A DNA stretch of 31,037 bases from the IMG/VR virus record IMGVR_UViG_3300020505_000004, positions 1 through 31,037 of that record; one strand, given 5' to 3'. The first letter of the stretch is position 1. Each line of letters starts with the position of its first letter. The notes below the pieces were generated by a model. It was not told where the DNA came from and ran no database searches. It saw nothing but the letters and a program-made list of their open reading frames with translations. Positions 18,365 through 25,460 of this stretch are shown one piece after another. The translations under genes were made by a program, and so were the position numbers. Origin of the DNA: a virus.

Positions 18365-18667
18365 TCAAACATTAGTGGCTCCCTCAAACTCACCACTAAC
18401 GATTGACTTTGCAAAGTCATATGCAGATTTCACCTCGTTCATTCCCGCAGCATCAATGACAGCAGGGGCAAACCACACATCAAAATCAACCACGGGGATG
18501 GTTCTTTCATCAAGCGGACTCTTATTGTCTAGTCGGGCCTGTTCAGAAACATACCCATCCAAAAGAACTGTACCTGTCTTCTCTGTATGGTTCAGACTGA
18601 TAGATCGCAGCTTCCAGTACTGCGAATAGGTTCCTGTTGGGTGCTGTATAATTTGCTGTAGTGCCAT
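18365..18667 (-). CDS. Small virion or appendage protein, 100 aa
   Basis: ATG 18667 overlaps the previous stop as TAATG. The protein (MALQQIIQHPTGTYSQYWKL, RSISLNHTEKTGTVLLDGYV, then SEQARLDNKSPLDERTIPVV) is beta-rich and ends in a helix (MNEVKSAYDFAKSIVSGEF). Proteins starting 'MA.....HP.G.Y..YWK....' occur in the tail-fibre regions of other tailed phages. The role is probably structural or in tail-appendage assembly. It is the last gene before the terminus-like region. Confidence 0.7.
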   Translation of the reverse strand: MALQQIIQHPTGTYSQYWKLRSISLNHTEKTGTVLLDGYVSEQARLDNKSPLDERTIPVVDFDVWFAPAVIDAAGMNEVKSAYDFAKSIVSGEFEGATNV

Positions 18668-18987
18668 TAGGTTGACTCCAATACGGATACGATGACATCA
18701 ATTCCCGCAGTCGCCCCGGCTGTAACTGTGAGGGTATCGCCGGTATTCAGTGGAATAGGTGAATCTAATACTTGGTAGGTGGATTGAATTGGGACTGCTG
18801 CTGCACGAACAATGTAGTAGCCAGTTGCTCCTTTGAACAACTGGACAGACACACTGTTGGCTAGTGTTGTACTTGTATTAGCAATATGAATTGCATTCAC
18901 AATCGCAGTGCCAGTAATACCCGCATACACTGTAGTAGCAGTAGTCACTCCAACGGATGTGGCATAGTTTTTATATGCGTCTGGCAT
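18667..18987 (-). CDS. Small beta-rich structural protein, 106 aa
   Basis: AAGGA lies 7 nt before ATG 18987. The protein starts MPDAYKNYATSVGVTTATTV and is Thr/Ala/Val-rich with strand repetition (AIVNAIHIANTSTTLANSVS, VQLFKGATGYYIVRAAAVPI, DTLTVTAGATAGIDVIVSVL). This composition suits a small beta-sandwich virion decoration or appendage protein. A related composition is seen in the 133-aa protein before the small terminase. No enzymatic motif is present. Confidence 0.72.
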   Translation of the reverse strand: MPDAYKNYATSVGVTTATTVYAGITGTAIVNAIHIANTSTTLANSVSVQLFKGATGYYIVRAAAVPIQSTYQVLDSPIPLNTGDTLTVTAGATAGIDVIVSVLEST

Positions 18988-19005
18988 TAGGATTTCCTTT
19001 GGTAT

Positions 19006-19797
19006 TTATGGTGTTGTTGGTTGTGTTGGCGGCGTAAAGTTGGCTGTGTATCTGGCAAATCCTTTGGTAATCCGAAGTTCGTCAATATAACCATTGAAAC
19101 TTCTCGCACCGCCTGGAAAGAATTGATAGCCACCGACTCGTAATGAGGTACCAGAACGAATGAAATTGGACGATGTTGTTGACCCAATTTGTGTGCCGTT
19201 GTAAAATAAACGAACTGTGCTTCCTGAACGACAAACAGCAATGTGATGCCAAGTGTTTGTTGTGGGAACCTGACTACTAGATACAAGAGTATTCCAACCA
19301 GTTGTGCTAGATCCTAAAAAAGTCAATGTGTTATTGGCTTCGGTAATCAAAGCCCAACCTGTTTGATCTCCACCTATTGCTGAACCAATAAGACCCTGAT
19401 AGCCCACATTGTTCGCATTAAACCGCCACCAACCCTCAATTGTAAAATCACCAGAATATTCAAAGTTGGTCATTTGAGTATTGATTAGACCAAAATCTCC
19501 TGTGCCATCTAGCAGCAAAGACGATCCGCCAAACTTACTTTGTGCGGTGCTGATTTTTGCATTATCTTGAGGAGTTACGGTTACTTGTGATAAACTACTA
19601 TCGGTAATTGTGGTGCTGTTGTTGGCTCCATCGCAATGAAGCAAAAGAGTAACAAAACTGTAATAGTCATCACTTGAGACGATGAACAACCCCAAATCTC
19701 TCTCAATGTAATGCTTCAGACTAGGAATGGTTCCTGCCAATGTACGGCGTTGATCTGTGGTTCCTGAGTATCCGCTGTTGAGTCTCCATCGCCTCAT
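19006..19797 (-). CDS. LamG/concanavalin-like adhesin, 263 aa
   Basis: A laminin G-like jelly roll covers about residues 50-255. The features are [64 protein letters not shown] and [20 protein letters not shown], the standard strand order of this fold (including 'G.IDE.RI.KG.ARYT.NFT'). Such domains bind sugars, so it is probably a receptor-binding appendage tip. ATG 19797 overlaps the stop of the collagen-like gene (ATGA); an in-frame ATG at 19809 is a close alternative. The N-terminal ~50 residues may be the attachment to the collagen-like shaft. Confidence 0.85.
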   Translation of the reverse strand: MRRWRLNSGYSGTTDQRRTLAGTIPSLKHYIERDLGLFIVSSDDYYSFVTLLLHCDGANNSTTITDSSLSQVTVTPQDNAKISTAQSKFGGSSLLLDGTGDFGLINTQMTNFEYSGDFTIEGWWRFNANNVGYQGLIGSAIGGDQTGWALITEANNTLTFLGSSTTGWNTLVSSSQVPTTNTWHHIAVCRSGSTVRLFYNGTQIGSTTSSNFIRSGTSLRVGGYQFFPGGARSFNGYIDELRITKGFARYTANFTPPTQPTTP

Positions 19798-20603
19798 GCT
19801 AAGAACCATCCCTTCTTTATGTCTGCTGCTGCACCTGTCGCGCCAGTTGCACCTGTTGCACCTGCAGGTCCTGTAGGTCCTGCGATAGTGCTTGCTGCTC
19901 CTGCGGGTCCTGTAGGTCCTGTTGCTCCCGTAGGTCCCGTTGGTCCTGTAGGTCCTGTAGGTCCCGCAACAGTACTTGCTGCACCTGTTGCACCTGTAGC
20001 ACCTGTAGCACCTGTAGGTCCTGCTGGTCCTGTGGCACCTGTAAGTCCTGTAGGTCCTGCTGGTCCTGTGGCACCTGTAGGTCCTGCGACCGTACTTGCT
20101 GCTCCGGTAGGTCCTGTAGGTCCTGCAACAGTACTAGCTGCTCCTGTGGCTCCTGCGGGTCCTGTTGCACCTGTAAGTCCTGTAGGTCCTGTAGCACCTG
20201 TAAGTCCTGTAGCACCTGTAGGCCCTGTAGGTCCTGCGGGTCCTACTGCACCAGTAGGTCCAGCAATAGTGCTTGCGGCTCCTGTTGCTCCCGTAGGTCC
20301 TGTAGTACCTGTAGGTCCTGTAGCACCTGCGGCTCCTGCAGGTCCTGTAAGTCCTGTAGGTCCTGTAGGTCCTGCAACAGTACTAGCTGCTCCTGTGGCT
20401 CCTGTTGCACCAGTAGGTCCTGTGGCTCCTGTAGGTCCTTGGATTCCTGTGTAGTAAGCAAGCGCTGTCCATGCTGTAGTACCGTCGCCAGCCTTAATCA
20501 GCTTTGTATCAGTTTCAAATCCTAATTCGCCAACAATCAAAATTGGATTAGCAGCAGTCCATTGTGCGGCGGTACCCCGTCTTATTTGAATCTTAGATGC
20601 CAT
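19794..20603 (-). CDS. Collagen-like fibre with Mtd-type N-terminal domain, 269 aa
   Basis: Residues 1-53 ([51 protein letters not shown]) match the N-terminal domain found on phage tropism-determinant and fibre proteins. From about residue 55 to 258 the sequence is Gly-X-Y collagen-like, rich in GPTGATG, interrupted six times by the cassette [14 protein letters not shown]. The end is [10 protein letters not shown]. It probably trimerises as a rigid shaft carrying the LamG-like protein made from the overlapping next gene. The repeats make the DNA repetitive, so length variation between isolates is likely. The corresponding plus-strand frames are open only because of the repeat. Confidence 0.9.
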   Translation of the reverse strand: MASKIQIRRGTAAQWTAANPILIVGELGFETDTKLIKAGDGTTAWTALAYYTGIQGPTGATGPTGATGATGAASTVAGPTGPTGLTGPAGAAGATGPTGTTGPTGATGAASTIAGPTGAVGPAGPTGPTGATGLTGATGPTGLTGATGPAGATGAASTVAGPTGPTGAASTVAGPTGATGPAGPTGLTGATGPAGPTGATGATGATGAASTVAGPTGPTGPTGPTGATGPTGPAGAASTIAGPTGPAGATGATGATGAAADIKKGWFLA

Positions 20604-20824
20604 TAAGGTGTACCTCCATCTATGGTTGCGATGTTGCTGTAGTTGTCACTGGGGAAGCCGCCATCAATCATTCCTACGCCTGTATCAACAACTGCTACAC
20701 CAACTGAACTAACTTTCTCATTGGCCGCGATGACAACTGAGGTCTTCGCTAAAGAAGCCGACAAGCCCTGGAGTCTCCTATTCAACAACCTAGCTTGCTG
20801 CTGTAGCTGCCTATTTGATGCCAT
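20603..20824 (-). CDS. Small hypothetical tail-region protein, 73 aa
   Basis: The start overlaps the previous stop as TAATG and the stop overlaps the collagen-like start in the same way. The N-terminal half is a basic, leucine-rich helix ([20 protein letters not shown]) fit for a coiled coil; the second half is Gly/Val-rich with strands ([18 protein letters not shown]) and ends [13 protein letters not shown]. Such small proteins sit between fibre genes in several phages and could be connectors or chaperones. No motif is recognised. Confidence 0.7.
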   Translation of the reverse strand: MASNRQLQQQARLLNRRLQGLSASLAKTSVVIAANEKVSSVGVAVVDTGVGMIDGGFPSDNYSNIATIDGGTP

Positions 20825-21126
20825 TAGGCGAACACCCGGTATGGAATGGAGGGCTCAGGGGCAAAGGTAGGGAGCCCCTCGATCACCTCAGGGGTCAACT
20901 CGATCATGGCGCGGATGTTGGTGTGCCAACGGGTGTCACCGGGACTGGTCTGCACACCATCCCTATCCTCGGTGGGTGGGATAGGACCAATGTGGTCAAT
21001 AGAGATTCCTTCAGTAGGAACCACCCTGACCTCACCTTCGTGATCTGTGGTCTCCTGGGCAAGGCCAGCAGCGATGAGGATGTCTTCCATAGCGGACTCT
21101 GTGGGGGTGCGGAGCATATAGTCCAT
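20824..21126 (-). CDS. Hypothetical tail-region protein, 100 aa
   Basis: The protein (MDYMLRTPTESAMEDILIAA...) contains a short helix followed by a Pro-rich, mostly acidic body (VRVVPTEGISIDHIGPIPPT, TRWHTNIRAMIELTPEVIEG) and ends TFAPEPSIPYRVFA. Proteins of this type (with 'GD.RWH.N.R' and 'P..P.RV.A') recur in phage tail-fibre regions, with no established function. No ribosome site is clear; it starts 6 nt after the upstream appendage gene. It is probably a minor structural or assembly protein. Confidence 0.65.
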   Translation of the reverse strand: MDYMLRTPTESAMEDILIAAGLAQETTDHEGEVRVVPTEGISIDHIGPIPPTEDRDGVQTSPGDTRWHTNIRAMIELTPEVIEGLPTFAPEPSIPYRVFA

Positions 21127-21131
21127 GGTGT

Positions 21132-22928
21132 TTAGGGGGTCGTTAGGGTTTGGAGTTGTGTATTAGTTAGGAAAATTGGGTAGAACTTAATTTGCTTAAA
21201 GTGAGCGTTTACAGTTCCACCAATACCAATTCCAAGTGATGTTGCAGATGAATATCCAGCAGCAACTACACCTGTCGCAACAGTTCCCCCATTGAAAACA
21301 ATGCTTTTATTACTTTGATTATAAGAACTAGCAACCTTTGCACTAACTCCCGTTGCAGTGCCAGTCGCATTCAAAATATTTGTTCCATCATAAGACGCTA
21401 CCAATATGCTCCCTGTTGGCAAATACACAATTCTCTTTGATCCACTGCTATCGAAAGTTAATAGAAGAGAGGCAGAAGGCGTAATTCCAGAATATGTAGT
21501 TTGAAAATTACAGAGGAATGTGCCTTCTAGTGAGTTAGACCAAGAAGAGAAGTTCGTTCCGGTCATCACGCATGAGTCCTCATTCCGCGTGACCCCACTC
21601 GCACCCGTAGGGATGTAGGAGGATGCGCCGGAAGTTTCTTCAATTTGTGCGCCCCAAATATGAAGCGAGTCGTTTGTCGTTTGCCCAGAAGTACCCTTTG
21701 GGTAAAGGAACGCCTCAAACTTTCCCGTGCCACCAAGAACCGCATCTGTAGTAATGGCTACTCGCGTCCACCCCGTGGACGAAAGATTAGTAATAGTTGG
21801 AGCAGCTGATCCGTTTCCTGTGAAAGAAGCGGAAGCATTTGCTGGCTGCGAAATAACTACACCAGAAGAATTAACAATTCCTCCTGAATTGAAAAGCAAG
21901 AATGCTCCCCTATTTGTTCCCTTTGCTTTTAACCAAACGCTGTATGTAACTTTCGATGTTGTTGAAACTCCAAGAAGGGACGGACCAAGAAAGCGATTGT
22001 CACCGTTTGAAGTCGGCGCGAACCAAATGTTTCCAACAGTTCCGGCTGGATTCGTGCCAGTGGTTTCATTAAACAGTGTCGTAGTGTTAGGAATATAAAA
22101 TGCCGACGCAAATGTTTCGCTGTTGATTGCCTTATTCACCGCTTGAGACTCAATCAGCAGTCCCCTTGGTTGCCCAATGTTCGTAGGGCTGTAGTCGAAC
22201 CGAGGGGTGCTGTAATTTTGTGTTGTAGTCGTTGGAAGATATTCACCAACCGATGCACCCGGTTGAAGTTGTAATCCCCAGATATAAATGTTTGCCGATA
22301 CACCCGGACCGCTAACAATTGATCGTTGGTCAACTCCAACATCAATCGCACGATTTGCTGTGTCAGTCAGAGTGAACGCTGAAGTATTAAACCGTTGCCA
22401 TGTCTCTGTAACGGAACAAGTTGTGATTGAACTATTCGCTCCGGTGTTGATATTGGTAATTCTCAATCCAACAGATGCGGTTCCTGAAACAGTCCGCATC
22501 CACACGCTTCCAACATACTGCTGACCAACCGGGTTTGTTATTGCTGTTACATTATAAAAGTAATCTACGCTCCCAAAGTTTAGTTGGTCTGCCGTCAGTG
22601 TTCCGTTTGGGGCAATTGCCACATTAGCGGTAGCAGTAATGCTCTGCGCTCCCCCCCAAGATCCGCAGTTCTCTGAATGCGTCATGAGGTTCGCATTGGC
22701 AAATTGAACATACCCACTTGAGTTTACAAAGGTCGCAGTACTGGCTCTGCTGAAGGTCAACCGAGGATCAAGAACACCCGTAGTAAAATCAAGACTGAGC
22801 GTGGAGCCATCCCCTTGGTAGTTCGATGGCATCATTGTCGCCCGCCCACCCTTTCGCATACCCATCCCGCTGAATGGGATGAAGTTAGTGGGTGAACTCG
22901 TGGATGAGTAGGTATTGCTATATGTCAT
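21132..22928 (-). CDS. Multi-module receptor-binding appendage protein, 598 aa
   Basis: After a flexible N-terminus comes the phage fibre segment LSLDFTTGVLDPRLTFSRAS followed by TATFVNSSGYVQFANANLM. Two carbohydrate-binding-like modules follow, each with a 'W'-containing start, a 'VW(M/L)' strand and an ending of the form IWG.Q(L/I)..G....YLPTT or YIPTG (about residues 85-230 and 275-455). A C-terminal third (about 470-598) resembles a concanavalin-type lectin. This is a typical modular receptor-binding protein. Start 22928 overlaps the large terminase stop as ATGA, an unusual place for such a gene. Composition is more A/T-rich than that of the terminase gene, so recent acquisition or fast evolution is likely. 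The exact fold of each module is inferred. Confidence 0.82.
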   Translation of the reverse strand: MTYSNTYSSTSSPTNFIPFSGMGMRKGGRATMMPSNYQGDGSTLSLDFTTGVLDPRLTFSRASTATFVNSSGYVQFANANLMTHSENCGSWGGAQSITATANVAIAPNGTLTADQLNFGSVDYFYNVTAITNPVGQQYVGSVWMRTVSGTASVGLRITNINTGANSSITTCSVTETWQRFNTSAFTLTDTANRAIDVGVDQRSIVSGPGVSANIYIWGLQLQPGASVGEYLPTTTTQNYSTPRFDYSPTNIGQPRGLLIESQAVNKAINSETFASAFYIPNTTTLFNETTGTNPAGTVGNIWFAPTSNGDNRFLGPSLLGVSTTSKVTYSVWLKAKGTNRGAFLLFNSGGIVNSSGVVISQPANASASFTGNGSAAPTITNLSSTGWTRVAITTDAVLGGTGKFEAFLYPKGTSGQTTNDSLHIWGAQIEETSGASSYIPTGASGVTRNEDSCVMTGTNFSSWSNSLEGTFLCNFQTTYSGITPSASLLLTFDSSGSKRIVYLPTGSILVASYDGTNILNATGTATGVSAKVASSYNQSNKSIVFNGGTVATGVVAAGYSSATSLGIGIGGTVNAHFKQIKFYPIFLTNTQLQTLTTP

Positions 22929-24607
22929 TGATTCTTTCCAAGCCAGTTGAGGCCTGAGGTTCCTTGGGTTCCGAAGGTTTTCGTATATGCCCGCTCGACC
23001 CGTTCGAGTTCGACATCAATATCTCTTTGTTTCCTAGCGATGATCATTTTGTCCACATCAACTGCTACTGCTTTCGCCCAATAGCCCACGGCCATGGAGA
23101 GCGCATCGAGTCTGTCATCATGCCTGAGGCTCCCACGATCCCTTGTGATCCTGGTGAGTTGATAGAAGAGCTGATAGGACAACTGCTTCTCCGGCGGTAG
23201 CCCCTTGGTGGACTCATAGTCAGCCTTGATGACTGCCGGTTGCACTACGAGTCGATGCTGGTTGAGGATGGGTTCAAGGGTATCGATGATCCGCCGTTCC
23301 TTCTGAATGGAATGGCGTACCTCTTCGATAGAGCATGGCCATGAGTCCCGTAGGTATGGGGTCAGGAGCTGCGTGAACATTCCATCCCCGAAGTTTGATT
23401 CGACGATGCACTTGTTGACCTTCTGATCCCTGGCAACCTTGGCGAGTGCCCTGAGGTTCTCAGGTGTGTAGCCACCACGGAGTCCACCGGCTGCGGTGAG
23501 GTGCATCCATCCATTGCTCATCTTCACGACGGCATACGCAGTTTCATCCTCACCACGCCCTGAGGGGTCAATGGCAAGCACGGATCCTGCGAAGGGTATG
23601 AACTTGTCTGAGATGGATATGGGGTTGTGGTAGCGGTCACCACGGAAGCCAACGGCAGGTAGGTCTTCCTCGATCTTCTCCTTGGATCCTGACCACACCA
23701 AACGCTCCGGTGCTTGCTCCCAATCGCCACCATAGGCAATGAGATCATGGAGCTTGAGGGGATATCTGTCCTGATCAGCCAGACTCGTATTGAGCATGAA
23801 CTGAAGTTGGAACCCGCTTCGCCCATAGGAGAGTGCGCGTTCCTGTAGATCCTCTTTGGAGAACCGCTTGGGGTCTGTAGGACTGCCAACGATCTCTTGA
23901 GTCCACTCCTCTTGGATCGTGGGTGCCAAGCGACCACCGTAGGCGGTCATCTCGGTCTCTGAGGGGTACAGGGCTGGCCATATGCGGCACTCATAGCCCC
24001 GCTCTTGGAGGATGTTGTAGATGGACTCTTCGCTCTGAGGAGTCCCTAGGAAGATGACGCGCCCCCCAGGCTTGATGATTGCATCAACTTCCTTGATGCG
24101 CTCCTGTAATTGCTCCCTCATGGTGGAGGTCAGGCTGTTGTTGGCTACCTCCACATCGTCAAGGATCACTACATCAGCACGGGAGCCGGTTAACTGCCCG
24201 GTGATACCGAGGCTCTTGACACTTGGAGCATGGCTCGGTGGCGCAGGACCCACATCGAAGGCTATCGCTGAGTTCCTTTGGGTATCCCTGGGCATCAAGT
24301 GCTGGTACATGGGCACTACCTGCATCAACTTCCGGCAGAACGAGGCGAACTCATCAGCCCGGTTCTTGGATGCAGAGACAACGAGGAACTGCTTCGTAGG
24401 ATCCAACATCAATTCATGCATAACGAATGCTGAAGTGATCCACGACTTCCCTACCCCACGGAAAGCAAGCGTTACAGATCGCCTTGGACCCCCTTGGAGC
24501 CATGATGCCATCTCATATTGCACCTTGGTGGGCGCAGGGAGCCCAAGTTCAGCCCAGACAAGGTGGAGTCCATTGCGGAAGTCCTTGAGCCGGGGATCTA
24601 TCTCCAT
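22925..24607 (-). CDS. terL: Terminase large subunit, T7 gp19-like
   Basis: The 560-residue protein has the ATPase Walker A variant AFRGVGKS (48-55), the Walker B VVILDD (146-151) and coupling motif FLGTPQSEE (186-194). The C-terminal nuclease shows acidic residues VLAIDPSGRGEDE (D347), VESNFGDG (E403) and RHDDRLDAL (D497, D498, D501). It cuts the concatemer and drives DNA into the capsid through the portal. Length and motif spacing match T7 gp19 (586 aa). The ATG has no clear ribosome site; it starts 3 nt after the probable small terminase, so coupling is likely. Its stop overlaps the next gene by ATGA. Confidence 0.97.
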   Translation of the reverse strand: MEIDPRLKDFRNGLHLVWAELGLPAPTKVQYEMASWLQGGPRRSVTLAFRGVGKSWITSAFVMHELMLDPTKQFLVVSASKNRADEFASFCRKLMQVVPMYQHLMPRDTQRNSAIAFDVGPAPPSHAPSVKSLGITGQLTGSRADVVILDDVEVANNSLTSTMREQLQERIKEVDAIIKPGGRVIFLGTPQSEESIYNILQERGYECRIWPALYPSETEMTAYGGRLAPTIQEEWTQEIVGSPTDPKRFSKEDLQERALSYGRSGFQLQFMLNTSLADQDRYPLKLHDLIAYGGDWEQAPERLVWSGSKEKIEEDLPAVGFRGDRYHNPISISDKFIPFAGSVLAIDPSGRGEDETAYAVVKMSNGWMHLTAAGGLRGGYTPENLRALAKVARDQKVNKCIVESNFGDGMFTQLLTPYLRDSWPCSIEEVRHSIQKERRIIDTLEPILNQHRLVVQPAVIKADYESTKGLPPEKQLSYQLFYQLTRITRDRGSLRHDDRLDALSMAVGYWAKAVAVDVDKMIIARKQRDIDVELERVERAYTKTFGTQGTSGLNWLGKNQ

Positions 24608-24609
24608 AC

Positions 24610-24837
24610 TTAGGTGCCGGTACGCAGGTCTTCCTGATTATCGAAGGGAAGCTGCTGGGCAAGACGGAGAATTGGGGTACCCGCGAGAGCCACTTGATCC
24701 ACCTGGTTGTCCTTGAGCATCTGACGGGCAACATTGAGGTCAGCGGGTGTCGCTTCCCCTGAGGCAACCCGGCGCAGCAGCTCATTGCAGAGACTCGCAT
24801 GGAGGCTCTTGAGGGTTTCCTTGGTGGGATCAGCCAT
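24610..24837 (-). CDS. Probable terminase small subunit, T7 gp18-like
   Basis: This 75-residue protein starts MADPTKETLKSLHASLCNEL and contains LLRRVASGEATPADLNVARQ MLKDN, a small helical bundle like those of short phage terminase small subunits ('L....A.....A...L......G....A.L...RK.L...'). It lies directly upstream of the large terminase gene (3 nt apart) and overlaps the previous gene by 8 nt. It would recognise the packaging site and load the large subunit. The identification rests mainly on position and helix pattern; the sequence by itself is weakly diagnostic. Confidence 0.8.
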   Translation of the reverse strand: MADPTKETLKSLHASLCNELLRRVASGEATPADLNVARQMLKDNQVDQVALAGTPILRLAQQLPFDNQEDLRTGT

Positions 24838-25231
24838 TGAGGATCAATGCTCGGAGGTAAGTGGTTGCTGCACCAGCACCAGTAGCAAGTGCTGCTGAAG
24901 TAACGACACGCATACGAGGCATCGTCTGAACTACCTGTGTGTAGTTCCGTGAACCAAAGTTAATACCAACATCCCAACCATTGACAGGAACCTTCAATGA
25001 ACTTACGGGGACACTCAGGAGCGTAAACCACTCAAGATCATCAACACTTCCTTGGATCTCGATGATTGATGCAGCCGTCGGCGTTACTGTTGCTGTGGCG
25101 GTACTAACGATACTCAGTAGAAGCAGCCCAACCGTTGATGAAAGTGGGTTGTATGCCAATGGTGCACCGTAGGCACCGCTGTTAGTGATAGCGAAGTTGG
25201 TAGTTTTAGGCAGGAGATACTTGATTTGCAT
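24830..25231 (-). CDS. Beta-rich hypothetical protein, 133 aa
   Basis: The protein (MQIKYLLPKTTNFAITNSGA...) is rich in Thr, Val, Ala and Ser with strand patterns (LLLLSIVSTATATVTPTAAS, IIEIQGSVDDLEWFTLLSVP) and ends in YLRALILNG. Residues 33-60 are hydrophobic but read as strands rather than a membrane helix. It looks like a small beta-sandwich virion protein. It starts 3 nt after the holin-like gene and overlaps the small terminase gene by 8 nt. No lysis motif or catalytic residues are seen. Confidence 0.7.
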   Translation of the reverse strand: MQIKYLLPKTTNFAITNSGAYGAPLAYNPLSSTVGLLLLSIVSTATATVTPTAASIIEIQGSVDDLEWFTLLSVPVSSLKVPVNGWDVGINFGSRNYTQVVQTMPRMRVVTSAALATGAGAATTYLRALILNG

Positions 25232-25233
25232 AT

Positions 25234-25455
25234 TTATTTACTCGCTAGGGTGTACTGAAAGAGGGCTGAAACGATGGCAGCAATGACTCCTGCTGCACCA
25301 ATGATGTACGAGCGTGAATGCTCTAGATGACGAACGCGATTATCTAACTCCTTTAGTTCCACTTGGGCAGCCTGACGCTGCTGTAGAAGCAGGTCGAGCT
25401 TTCCCTCAAGGCGGCCAATGGCAAGCATGACTTCATGGTCGAGTTGGGTATTCAT
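25234..25455 (-). CDS. Holin-like protein with N-terminal coiled coil, 73 aa
   Basis: Residues 5-47 form a charged coiled coil (EVMLAIGRLEGKLDLLLQQR, QAAQVELKELDNRVRHLEHS) and residues 50-69 form one hydrophobic helix (IIGAAGVIAAIVSALFQYTL), followed by a Lys. This coiled coil plus C-terminal anchor is the layout of XhlA-type membrane lysis proteins. T7 encodes its holin (17.5) in exactly this position, between tail fibre and small terminase. Lysis function is inferred from layout and position. No ribosome site is obvious at ATG 25455; ATG 25431 is an in-frame alternative. Confidence 0.65.
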   Translation of the reverse strand: MNTQLDHEVMLAIGRLEGKLDLLLQQRQAAQVELKELDNRVRHLEHSRSYIIGAAGVIAAIVSALFQYTLASK

Positions 25456-25460
25456 GGGAG

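Noticed and set aside
18165-18368. 67-codon frame with TTG start after the last adhesin gene
   Set aside because: It has no ribosome site, a basic low-information sequence, and lies over inverted repeats; better read as structured non-coding DNA.
19819-20454. Plus-strand 211-codon frame of Ala-Pro-Val repeats
   Set aside because: It is the antisense reading of the collagen-like repeats; it has no ribosome site and no plus-strand operon.
20987-21003. TTGACCA matches within structural genes (about 20993 and 22325, minus strand)
   Set aside because: They lie inside coding sequence, lack the A/T-rich upstream half, and fit the number expected by chance.
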